DNA from: Stanieria cyanosphaera PCC 7437
GTDB lineage: Bacteria > Cyanobacteriota > Cyanobacteriia > Cyanobacteriales > Xenococcaceae
DNA length: 64,000 bases
Direction: 5' to 3'
Assembly: GCF_000317575.1 (NCBI RefSeq)
Contig: NC_019748.1
Location: 2,872,501-2,936,500 of the forward strand
The translations under genes and the position numbers were made by a program. The notes under the pieces are model-generated. The model searched no databases. It had not been told where the DNA came from and saw only the letters and a list, made by a program, of their open reading frames with translations. Below, one piece after another: positions 52,982 through 61,517 of this stretch (position 1 is its first letter; each line of letters opens with the position of its first letter).

Positions 52982-55150
52982 ATGCAACTGAATAATATTA
53001 AATGCGATCGCTCTTACCGAGACCAAGCTACAATTCACCATTGCAGTTTATGTGGTTCAAGCAATCATAGTCTACTATTCGATAAAGGACGACACAATCA
53101 AGTAGTTCACAACTATATATGTAATAATTGTGGCTTTGTATTTGTTTTGCCTCGACCTTCTGCTAAAAAACATCAAGACTTGTATCAAGAAGATCAATTT
53201 TTCAATACAGAAACAAATTTATCAGCACCTGATGACGCTAAATTTGCTGCTTGCGAACTTGTCGCTCAATCTAGACTCAAAATTCTAGAGCGTGAGTTAG
53301 GAGAATTTTTGTGGTCTAAAGAAACCTCCAAATCTATTTTAGAAGTTGGTTGTGGTACTGGTGATTTTCTGCGATTGATGCGAGGCTGTGGCTGGAATGT
53401 CCTTGGACTTGAGCCAGATGTTAATTATACTGAAGCCGTTAAAAAAAGATACAATTTATCGATTGATAATCAATTTGTCGAACAGTTTTATACGGAAAAA
53501 AGATTTAATTTAATCTGTAGTTTTGACGTAATCGAACACATTGAAGAGCCTAATGTTTTTCTAGCTAACATTTATAGGCTTTTAGATGACCAAGGTTATC
53601 TTTATTTGGAATGTCCCAGTATAGATCGTTGGTATGGCGAAACCATTGACTTCTTTTTCAGGGACGTTCATATCAATACGTTTTCTCAAAAAACTCTAAA
53701 AGCATTTCTGGCTAAAAATCAATTTCAGTTGATATCTTCTGGTTGGAATAGTCATGGTTTATGGGTTATTGCTCAAAAAACTAATAAAAAAAATCTTCTA
53801 GTCGAGTGGGATGATCCACAACGCATACATCAGATAATTCAACAAGCAAGTTTTCCCATCAAAGCTGCAAAAAATAATCGCTTGATAACTCGAACATCAT
53901 CTATTATCACTAGAAGTATTAACCTAATTAAAACTAAACCATTACAAATTCCTATTAAAGTCAGTAACAAAATTAAGAATCGTTTCCATTTTGACAGTGC
54001 TTTTAATACTTCAGGAGATCGCTTACTTAATGCAGAAGAAGTTGCTATTAAACCTTCACTACCTAATACTAGTAGCTTAAGAGTAGTTCATGTAGGAATA
54101 CATCAAAATACTGACAATGGAGGAGATACTTTACTATTTCCTGCCATTAGATGGCTATGGCAAAATCATCTTGCTCCAACTCATTTTACTTTATCTCCTT
54201 TGCGAGGAGAAGTAACACAAAAAACTATTGATGAGATTAATCAACACGATGCTTTAATTATTGGAGGAGGAGGACTCTTTTTATCTGATACTAATCCTAA
54301 TGGTTTTTCAGGTTGGCAGTGGGCTTGTTCTACTGAATTATTAGATAAAATTAAAGTACCAATTATTTTATTTGCTGTTGGTTACAATCAATTTCGTGGA
54401 CAATCAAAATTTAAACCGGTTTTTACAGAAAACTTGCGTAAGCTAGTTGAAAAAAGTGCTTTTATTGGCTTAAGAAATTATGGTAGTATTGAAGCTCTTA
54501 AACAATATTTACCAGAATATTTACATCATAAACTAATCTTTCAACCTTGTCCTACGACTTTACTAAGTCGCTTTTATCCCGATATTCCATTTCAAACTGA
54601 AAACACAGAAAAAATTGTATCTGTTAATATTGCCTTTGATCGTCATCACCTTCGTTTTGGTCATCGAGAAGATGAAATTCTTTGGAATATAGCTGATAGT
54701 CTGTTGTTATTACAAGAAAAAGGGTGGAAACCTGTTTTATTTAATCATTCTAGCCATGATCGAGATGCTTATTTATGGTTCAAAGCTAGAGGACTTCGTC
54801 TTGATGAAGCTCGACTATTTTGTGTTCCACCCCAAACTGTAATTCAAGAATATTCTCAAGTTTCTTTAGCTTTAGGAATGCGTGGTCATGCTCAAATGAT
54901 TCCCTTTGGATTAAACTGTCCAATTCTGAGTTTAATTACTCATGATAAACTGGGCTTTTTCTTAGATGATATTGGACATAATGAGTGGGGTATAGATTTA
55001 CAACAGGAAAATGTCAAAAATAATTTGACTGCTAAAATTAATTACTTTATCAATCATCAAAATGATGTTAATTTACAACTTCAGCAAGCACAAGAAAAGC
55101 TATGGCAAATTACGCAACAAAACATAGAGAAAATTAAAAAAAGCTTGTAA
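52982..55150 (+). CDS. Methyltransferase-polysaccharide pyruvyltransferase fusion
   Basis: A 722-residue two-enzyme protein. An N-terminal zinc ribbon (CSLCGSS then CNNCGFVF) precedes a SAM methyltransferase core with ILEVGCGTGDFLRLM and LICSFDVIEHIEEP (about residues 105-230). After a linker, residues 365-722 are a polysaccharide pyruvyltransferase domain: VHVGIHQNTDNGGDTLLFPA, ALIIGGGGLFLSD, FAVGYNQFRGQ and LGMRGHAQMIPFGL. It could add methyl and ketal-pyruvate groups to the glycan, perhaps the cap read by the exporter. Start taken at ATG 52982; a GTG at 52949 is in frame and would overlap the ATPase gene. Confidence 0.82.
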   Translation: MQLNNIKCDRSYRDQATIHHCSLCGSSNHSLLFDKGRHNQVVHNYICNNCGFVFVLPRPSAKKHQDLYQEDQFFNTETNLSAPDDAKFAACELVAQSRLKILERELGEFLWSKETSKSILEVGCGTGDFLRLMRGCGWNVLGLEPDVNYTEAVKKRYNLSIDNQFVEQFYTEKRFNLICSFDVIEHIEEPNVFLANIYRLLDDQGYLYLECPSIDRWYGETIDFFFRDVHINTFSQKTLKAFLAKNQFQLISSGWNSHGLWVIAQKTNKKNLLVEWDDPQRIHQIIQQASFPIKAAKNNRLITRTSSIITRSINLIKTKPLQIPIKVSNKIKNRFHFDSAFNTSGDRLLNAEEVAIKPSLPNTSSLRVVHVGIHQNTDNGGDTLLFPAIRWLWQNHLAPTHFTLSPLRGEVTQKTIDEINQHDALIIGGGGLFLSDTNPNGFSGWQWACSTELLDKIKVPIILFAVGYNQFRGQSKFKPVFTENLRKLVEKSAFIGLRNYGSIEALKQYLPEYLHHKLIFQPCPTTLLSRFYPDIPFQTENTEKIVSVNIAFDRHHLRFGHREDEILWNIADSLLLLQEKGWKPVLFNHSSHDRDAYLWFKARGLRLDEARLFCVPPQTVIQEYSQVSLALGMRGHAQMIPFGLNCPILSLITHDKLGFFLDDIGHNEWGIDLQQENVKNNLTAKINYFINHQNDVNLQLQQAQEKLWQITQQNIEKIKKSL

Positions 55151-55291
55151 TATACTTTCAAAATCAATAATTACTACTAAACAAGCATTACTAAATAATC
55201 ATGTGACTTTAGCAGAAGATTATTTTAAAGAATTGCGCTATGAACCAGCTAATTAAAGATTAATTATTATCTTAGAATTAATTCATTACCA
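55151..55291. other. Spacer with short coding-like remnant
   Basis: Between the fusion gene and neuA a 28-codon stretch without start reads ITTKQALLNNHVTLAEDYFK then ELRYEPAN and a stop (ends about 55256). The composition is coding-like, so it may be the tail of a deleted gene. No family is recognisable. Confidence 0.3.
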
Positions 55292-55981
55292 ATGTCCATA
55301 ATTGCTCTCATCCCTGCGCGCGGTGGTTCTAAAGGTTTACCTGGTAAAAATATTCGGAATTTAAGTAACAAACCTTTAATTGCTCATTCGATTATTGACG
55401 CCAAAGAAGCAGAATTTATAGACAAAGTATATGTCTCTACAGATGATTCTGAAATAGCGGAAATTTCTAGAGAATATGGTGCAGAAATAATTAATCGCCC
55501 TGATGAATTAGCGGGAGATACTGTTTCTTCTGAATCAGCTTTAAGCCATGCAGTTGAGCAAATTGAATCTACTGGTGTGGCTATAGATTTGGTGGTGTTT
55601 CTCCAATGTACTTCCCCGATTAGAACTGGAATAGATCTTGACAATGCCATTAAAAAAGTTAAAACAGAAGGTGCAGATTCTTTGTTATCTGTTTCTCCTT
55701 CTCATAGATTTTTATGGCAAGAAGTTGACGGTATAGCTCAATCAATTAACTATGACTATCGTTGTCGTCCACGTCGACAAGATATGCAACCACAATATGT
55801 TGAAAATGGCTCTATTTATATTTTTAAACCTTGGGTATTGAAGCAATTCAACAATCGTTTAGGTGGTAAAATTGCTCTTTTTCCTATGATTGAAGCAGCC
55901 AGTTGGGAAATAGATTCTATTTTTGATTTTGAAATTGCCGAATCTTTACTGAACAAGCAGGTGACAGTAAATGCTGATTGA
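55292..55981 (+). CDS. neuA: Acylneuraminate (nonulosonate) cytidylyltransferase
   Basis: Activates a nonulosonic acid with CTP to the CMP-sugar. The 229-residue protein opens IALIPARGGSKGLPGKNIRN, the nucleotide-binding signature of the NeuA/KdsB family, and continues VYVSTDDSEIAEISREYGAE, RPDELAGDTVSSESALSHAV, FLQCTSPIRTG and VENGSIYIF. Length equals the single-domain NeuA/PseF/LegF group; sialic, legionaminic or pseudaminic specificity cannot be read. It overlaps the next gene by 11 bases, so the two are coupled. Confidence 0.88.
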   Translation: MSIIALIPARGGSKGLPGKNIRNLSNKPLIAHSIIDAKEAEFIDKVYVSTDDSEIAEISREYGAEIINRPDELAGDTVSSESALSHAVEQIESTGVAIDLVVFLQCTSPIRTGIDLDNAIKKVKTEGADSLLSVSPSHRFLWQEVDGIAQSINYDYRCRPRRQDMQPQYVENGSIYIFKPWVLKQFNNRLGGKIALFPMIEAASWEIDSIFDFEIAESLLNKQVTVNAD

Positions 55982-58217
55982 TAGAAATATTGCTAAATAT
56001 ATTGTCTTTGCTGAAGATAGTATTATTAATGCTTTAAAAAAGATTAGCGACAATAAAAGTAAAGTTATTTTTTCTGTAACCGAATCTGGCAGACTGGAAG
56101 GAGTAATGACCGATGGTGACTTTCGTCGTTGGTTAGTGACTCAAAATACTATCGATCTCAATCAGTCAGTTGCTAAAGTTGCCAACAAAAACTTTAAATA
56201 TGCTTTTGATGGAGACGAACCAGAAAAGATTCAATCTTACTTATCTGACAAAATTGAGTTTGTTCCCCTGATTGATAAAAATCATCATCTAGTTGCTGTT
56301 GCGAGAAAACGGTCTAATGTTATTCAAATTGGGGACTTTACTATTGATGTTGAATCTCCTAGCTTTATTATTGCAGAGATTGGCAACAACCATAACGGTA
56401 GTTTAGAGTTGGCGCGTCAACTAATTGATGCAGCAGTATTATCTGGTGCAAACTGTGCCAAATTTCAACTACGGGATTTAAGTTGTCTCTATGCTAATGC
56501 AGGGAATGCTAACGATGTAAAAGAAGATTTAGGCTCTCAATATACTTTAGATTTGCTATCCCGTTTCCAATTGAGTCCAGAGGAAATGTTTACCGCTTTT
56601 GACTATTGTAAAGAGCAAGGTATTTTACCTTTGTGTACTCCTTGGGATGAGAATAGTTTAAGTCTTTTGGAAGGATATGGAATGCCTGCTTATAAAGTTG
56701 CTTCAGCAGATTTTACTAATCATGACTTTTTAAAAGTGTTGGCAACCACAGGGAAACCTTTAATCTGTTCGACAGGAATGTCCACAGAAGCTGAAATTGT
56801 GGAAACAGTTAGTTTGTTGCAGAGTTTAGGGGCGATTTATGTGTTATTACACTGCAATTCTACTTATCCAGCACCTTTTAAAGATATTAATTTAGCTTAC
56901 CTAGACCGACTAAAAGAGCTAGGAGACTGTCCTGTAGGCTATTCTGGTCATGAAAGAGATATTAACGTGGCGATCGCATCTATCGCCAAAGGTGCAAAAG
57001 TAATTGAAAAACACTTTACCCTAGATAAATCGATGGAGGGTAACGATCATAAAGTTAGTTTGTTACCTGAAGAATTTCAGGCGATGGTAGAAGGAATACG
57101 CCAGGTGGAAGCTGCGCTTGGTAACAATAGCGATCGCCGTTTGAGTCAAGGGGAATTAATGAACCGTGAAACCCTGGCAAAAAGCTTAGTGATTAATTGT
57201 AATCTACAACCAGGAGACGTAATTACTGAAGCTATGATTGAGGTTAAAAGTCCAGGTAAAGGATTGCAACCCAATCGCAAGGGTGAATTAATCGGTAAAA
57301 AAGCCAAAAGAGCGTTTCAACCAGGAGACTTCTTTTTTCCTAGCGATTTAGAAAGAGAACGTATTTTAGCGCGTCCCTATCAGTTTAAACGTCCTTGGGG
57401 CATACCAGTTCGCTATCACGACTTTAAAACGATTTTGGCTAAAACCAATCCCGATTTATTAGAATTTCACCTCAGCTATAAAGACTTAGAACAAGATATT
57501 AAACAATACTTTGATCGCGTTTACGATTTAGATTTAGTTGTACACAGTCCCGAATTATTTGCAGGGGATGTAGTTTTAGACTTATGTTCTACCGATCAAG
57601 ATTACCGTCAACATTCAATCAAAGAATTACAAAGAGTAATTGATTTGACGCGATCGCTAAAACCCTATTTTAGTAAAGCAACTCGACCCTGTATTGTTAC
57701 TAATGTAGGTGGCTTTAGTGAAGACAAGCCGTTACCAAGTTCGCACAAAACCGAGTTATACGAATTGCTGATTGATAGCCTTTCGGTTTTAGATCAAGAT
57801 GAAGTAGAAATTATTCCTCAAACTATGCCACCTTTTCCTTGGCATTTTGGCGGACAACGCTACCATAACTTATTTGTTGCTCCTCAAGATACAGTTGAAT
57901 TTTGCCAAGCACAAAACTATCGTATCTGTTTAGATGTTTCCCACTCTAAACTTGCTTGTAACCATCATAAATGGTCTTTTAAAGAATTTGTCGAACAAGT
58001 AGGAATTTATACTGCACATCTTCATATTGCTGATGCAGAAGGTGTGGATGGTGAAGGATTACAAGTCGGTGAAGGTGAGATTGACTTTTCTGCTTTAGCG
58101 AAAGACTTGGCAGAAGTTGCACATTTAGCTTCTTTTATTCCAGAAATTTGGCAAGGACATAAAAATGATGGTGAAGGGTTTTGGAATGCGTTGGAACGTT
58201 TAGAAGCAATTTTTTAG
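55971..58217 (+). CDS. neuB: CBS-NeuB-SAF-TIM-barrel fusion, nonulosonate synthase
   Basis: A 748-residue multidomain protein. Residues 1-118 look like a CBS-domain pair (SVTESGRLEGVMTDGDFRRW and FVPLIDKNHHLVAVARK). Residues 126-385 are the NeuB synthase that condenses phosphoenolpyruvate with a hexosamine-derived sugar (FIIAEIGNNHNGSLELARQL, ANCAKFQLRDL, CSTGMSTEAEI, GYSGHERDINVAIASIAKGA, EKHFTLDK). Residues 400-460 are the SAF antifreeze-like domain (KSLVINCNLQPGDVITEAMI). Residues 470-748 form a xylose-isomerase-like TIM barrel ending with CLDVSHSKLACNHH and HLHIADAEGVDGEGLQVGEG, possibly an epimerase acting on the substrate. Coupled to neuA. Confidence 0.85.
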   Translation: MLIDRNIAKYIVFAEDSIINALKKISDNKSKVIFSVTESGRLEGVMTDGDFRRWLVTQNTIDLNQSVAKVANKNFKYAFDGDEPEKIQSYLSDKIEFVPLIDKNHHLVAVARKRSNVIQIGDFTIDVESPSFIIAEIGNNHNGSLELARQLIDAAVLSGANCAKFQLRDLSCLYANAGNANDVKEDLGSQYTLDLLSRFQLSPEEMFTAFDYCKEQGILPLCTPWDENSLSLLEGYGMPAYKVASADFTNHDFLKVLATTGKPLICSTGMSTEAEIVETVSLLQSLGAIYVLLHCNSTYPAPFKDINLAYLDRLKELGDCPVGYSGHERDINVAIASIAKGAKVIEKHFTLDKSMEGNDHKVSLLPEEFQAMVEGIRQVEAALGNNSDRRLSQGELMNRETLAKSLVINCNLQPGDVITEAMIEVKSPGKGLQPNRKGELIGKKAKRAFQPGDFFFPSDLERERILARPYQFKRPWGIPVRYHDFKTILAKTNPDLLEFHLSYKDLEQDIKQYFDRVYDLDLVVHSPELFAGDVVLDLCSTDQDYRQHSIKELQRVIDLTRSLKPYFSKATRPCIVTNVGGFSEDKPLPSSHKTELYELLIDSLSVLDQDEVEIIPQTMPPFPWHFGGQRYHNLFVAPQDTVEFCQAQNYRICLDVSHSKLACNHHKWSFKEFVEQVGIYTAHLHIADAEGVDGEGLQVGEGEIDFSALAKDLAEVAHLASFIPEIWQGHKNDGEGFWNALERLEAIF

Positions 58218-58252
58218 TTGAATAAATAATATTAGAAGATGCGAGCAGGATT

Positions 58253-59041
58253 ATGACCAAAAATGACATCATTATTCTAGGTAGTGGAATGTCTATTCTA
58301 GATTTATCCGCAGCAGAAATTGAATACATTAATCAATGTTCCGTCAGAATCGCTGTTAACAAATTTATGGCTTTTTATAAAAAAGTCAACATTATGCCTA
58401 CCCACGTTTATTATGTTGATGCTTATGAGAAGTCAGTAGTTTTATTTTTACAACATATATTTAATGTTTGTAGAAAAGATAAACTGGAGAACTTAACATT
58501 TATTTTGGGCAAACACCTCAATCAAAAAAAAGTTATTTCTAATTTGCTATATTTTTATCTTAAAAAAAACTATCTTAAATTTAAAAAAATTGATAATGTC
58601 AATCTTTTTTTAGTACCTAAAAATTGTTTTTTTGAGTTTATTTCTCATCAAGATTGGTTACATGGTAATGAATGGAGTCATACTTTGAAGCAACCTTTAT
58701 TTCATTATCGGGGCAGTCTTAGCACAGTACTTAATTATGTTTCAATTAAGTATCCAAATCATCCAATTAAATTAGTCGGGGTAGATTTTAATTCTCCTGA
58801 TTACTTTTTCCAAAAAGAATTAGAAAAACTCAATTTCGCTTGGCAAGATTGGACTACTCCTATTATACAAAAAGAAAAAAATCATTTTAGTGCTATTCCC
58901 TATGAAGGTACAACTATTTTTGATAAATTCGAGTTTATTATTGAAAACCTTCACAAATCTGGTAATGAAATTTTTAGTTGTAATCCTAATGGTTTATTAG
59001 TAAGTAAAAACTTAGTTAAATATAATAAAATTATTTCTTAA
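58253..59041 (+). CDS. Candidate sialyltransferase-like protein
   Basis: A 262-residue protein without a signal peptide. It starts NDIIILGSGMSILDLSAAEI and RIAVNKFMAFY, and later has FHYRGSLSTVLNYVSIKYPN then IKLVGVDFNSPDYFF. This order, a G-S/N-G-x-S loop, a V-N-K/C-N-Q turn and a later S-L.V.....K.I.L.G.DF block, resembles the Campylobacter CstII (GT42) plan, which transfers CMP-sialic acid. Its place right after the CMP-nonulosonate genes agrees. The resemblance is by eye, so a related DUF115-like glycosyltransferase is the main alternative. The His-rich N- and C-parts are unlike other neighbours. Confidence 0.5.
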   Translation: MTKNDIIILGSGMSILDLSAAEIEYINQCSVRIAVNKFMAFYKKVNIMPTHVYYVDAYEKSVVLFLQHIFNVCRKDKLENLTFILGKHLNQKKVISNLLYFYLKKNYLKFKKIDNVNLFLVPKNCFFEFISHQDWLHGNEWSHTLKQPLFHYRGSLSTVLNYVSIKYPNHPIKLVGVDFNSPDYFFQKELEKLNFAWQDWTTPIIQKEKNHFSAIPYEGTTIFDKFEFIIENLHKSGNEIFSCNPNGLLVSKNLVKYNKIIS

Positions 59042-59059
59042 ATTATTAATATAAAGATT

Positions 59060-60112
59060 ATGGATTATAAGTATAAAAAACAAAAGATATCAGTTTGTAA
59101 AAACTATGTATTTCCTAAAATTTCTCCATTGATAGAAACTAGTGAACGGCCATTTTGGTCAGTAATGATTACTAGTTATAAACGTACAGAATATTTAGAG
59201 CAAGCTATTAGAAGCGTTTTAAGCCAAAATATTGGTGAACAGGAAATGCAAATAGAAGTTGTAGATGATTGTTCTCCACTAGAAAGTGGACAAAAAATTG
59301 CGCAAATTGTCCAAGAAGTTGGTAAAGGTAGAGTTACTTTTTATCATCAACCTCAAAATGTTGGTATCTATAATAACTGGAATACCTGCATTAATCGCGC
59401 TCGTGGTCGCTGGATTCATATTTTGAGCGATGATGACCTAGTTATGCCTAATTTTTATCAAGCTTATCGACAACAGATAGAAGCAAATCAATGCTCTATG
59501 GTTATAGGGCAGTCAGTTTCCATCAATCAACAAGAGCAATGGCTCGGTATTTCTAAATCGCTTCAAGCCTATGAAGGTTTACTAGATAATGCCCTCAAAA
59601 AACTTTCTCGGGATAATCCCATTAGAACGCCAGCAATAATTGTAGCTCGTGAAGCTTATGAACAAGTTGGAGGATTTACTGATTCTCTTGTGTATGCTCC
59701 AGATTGGGAAATGTGGACTAGACTAGCTGCTAATTTTAATGTGGCTTATGTTAAAAGACCTTATAGTCAATTTCGTTGTCATACTGGCTCAGAAACTAAC
59801 AAATTAGTTCTTACTGCTACTTCAGTTGCCGATAGTTTAGCAGCATCACAAATCATTCAATTAAGATTTGATAATTTTCAAGACCGCCAAGAAATTAAAC
59901 TTTCGGTCAATAAATGGCTTAGTAATGAAAGTCGTTATCTTAGTAATAAATTTGCCAGTGAAGGATACTATTATTCTGCTTGGATTCATGCACTTTGGGT
60001 ATTGCGATTAACCCCTTCTATTTCATCTTTAAAAAATATAATAAATGTTTTTTTGAAAATGCTTAAGTCATTATTAATAAAGTTATTTCATTCTCTGAAA
60101 TTTCAATATTAG
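59060..60112 (+). CDS. GT2 family glycosyltransferase
   Basis: A 350-residue GT-A enzyme. It has FWSVMITSYKRTEYLEQAIR near residue 33, the metal site HILSDDDLVMPNFYQAYRQQ (about 128), an acceptor-side block GGFTDSLVYAPDWEMWTRLA near 218 and a C-terminal helical end (LKNIINVFLKMLKSLLIKLF) that could lie on the membrane. Adds one sugar to the growing repeat unit, donor unknown. Begins 18 bp after the preceding gene. Confidence 0.9.
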   Translation: MDYKYKKQKISVCKNYVFPKISPLIETSERPFWSVMITSYKRTEYLEQAIRSVLSQNIGEQEMQIEVVDDCSPLESGQKIAQIVQEVGKGRVTFYHQPQNVGIYNNWNTCINRARGRWIHILSDDDLVMPNFYQAYRQQIEANQCSMVIGQSVSINQQEQWLGISKSLQAYEGLLDNALKKLSRDNPIRTPAIIVAREAYEQVGGFTDSLVYAPDWEMWTRLAANFNVAYVKRPYSQFRCHTGSETNKLVLTATSVADSLAASQIIQLRFDNFQDRQEIKLSVNKWLSNESRYLSNKFASEGYYYSAWIHALWVLRLTPSISSLKNIINVFLKMLKSLLIKLFHSLKFQY

Positions 60113-60219
60113 TTAAGCATTAAAACTAATTTATAACAATATTATTCGGCTCTAAAATTGATCGACATTGAGTAAGTATTATAGAAAAATTTTTACAAAG
60201 TTTATTAAAACAGACATAT

Positions 60220-61440
60220 ATGAAAGTTTTACACATTAATCAATCTGATATATCTGGTGGAGCAGCGATCGCAGGATATCGACTACATCAAAGTTTATTA
60301 AATAGCAGTATTGATTCTCGTTTACTAGTAGGTAGCGCTAAAATTCAAACCGATCGCATAGCTAAAGTTAAACGCAAATATCCTCTAGAAAATAAATTGT
60401 TTCGTTTGTCTAAATGTTTAGGAGTTAATTACCTCAACCTTGTTAGTACCTTTGATATAACCAAACACAAGTTTTATCAAGAAACTGACATTTTAAACTT
60501 TCATAATCTCCATACTGGATATTTTAACTATCTCGCAATTCCAGCTTTAACCAAAGATAAACCTGCTGTTTATACTCTCCATGATATGTGGAGCTTTACT
60601 GGTCATTGTGCCTATAGTTACGATTGCGATCGCTGGAAACAAGGTTGTGGCAAATGTCCAGATCTTAATACTTATCCTGCTGTTACAAGAGATAGTACTT
60701 CTTGGGAATGGAAGTTAAAAGATTGGGTTTATAGTCATTCTAATTTAGCTATAGTTACTCTAAGTAATTGGCTGACTAAGCAAGTACAACAAAGTATGCT
60801 GAGTCGATTTCCGATTCATCATATTCCTAATGGAATTGATACAGAAGCTTATCAACCGATTGAGGCAGAAAAATGTCGTTTTATTCTAAATATCCCTCAA
60901 CATAAAAAAGTTTTAATGTTTGGTGCTGATAATGTTAAAGATTCTCGTAAAGGGGGAGATTTATTAGCTAAAGCTTTATCTGATTTACCAGAATCTCTAA
61001 AAGCAGAAACTATCTTACTAACTTTTGGTTACGGTGGTGAAACTATTGGTAATCTGGTTGGAATTAAAACTCTAAATCTAGGATATATTGACAGCGATCG
61101 CATTAAATCTATTGCCTACTCTGCTGCGGATTTATTTGTGTTTCCTACCCGTGCTGATAACCTACCTTTAGTATTACAAGAAAGCATGGCTTGTGGTACA
61201 CCAATGGTATCTTTCAAGATTGGCGGTGTTCCCGATTTAGTGCGTCATAATATTACAGGTTATTTAGCTACTCCTGAAAACTCTCAAGATTTTTGTCAGG
61301 GAATTATTCAGCTTTTAGAAGATAATCAACTAAGAAAAAAGATGAGTGAAAATTGTCGCGATATTGCACTTCAAGAATATTCTTCAGAGTTGCAAGTCCA
61401 ACGCTATATCAAGCTATATAAAGAACGATTATCTAATTAA
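60220..61440 (+). CDS. GT4 family glycosyltransferase
   Basis: A 406-residue GT-B enzyme opening KVLHINQSDISGGAAIAGYR. The middle includes VYTLHDMWSFTGHCAYSYDC (a Cys-rich loop with the pattern Cys-x-Tyr...Cys-Gly-Lys-Cys) and the donor half VLMFGADNVKDSRKGGDLLA, FPTRADNLPLVLQESMACGT with the catalytic Glu, and PMVSFKIGGVPDLVRH. The HDMW.FTGHC block is shared by a known group of GT4 enzymes of exopolysaccharide clusters. Donor unknown. Confidence 0.9.
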   Translation: MKVLHINQSDISGGAAIAGYRLHQSLLNSSIDSRLLVGSAKIQTDRIAKVKRKYPLENKLFRLSKCLGVNYLNLVSTFDITKHKFYQETDILNFHNLHTGYFNYLAIPALTKDKPAVYTLHDMWSFTGHCAYSYDCDRWKQGCGKCPDLNTYPAVTRDSTSWEWKLKDWVYSHSNLAIVTLSNWLTKQVQQSMLSRFPIHHIPNGIDTEAYQPIEAEKCRFILNIPQHKKVLMFGADNVKDSRKGGDLLAKALSDLPESLKAETILLTFGYGGETIGNLVGIKTLNLGYIDSDRIKSIAYSAADLFVFPTRADNLPLVLQESMACGTPMVSFKIGGVPDLVRHNITGYLATPENSQDFCQGIIQLLEDNQLRKKMSENCRDIALQEYSSELQVQRYIKLYKERLSN

Positions 61441-61517
61441 ATTTGTTATTCTAATGAATTTGAATAATTAAGTTTATCTTAAAAGCGAGAAGAACAATAA
61501 TTTTTAAACATAATCAT

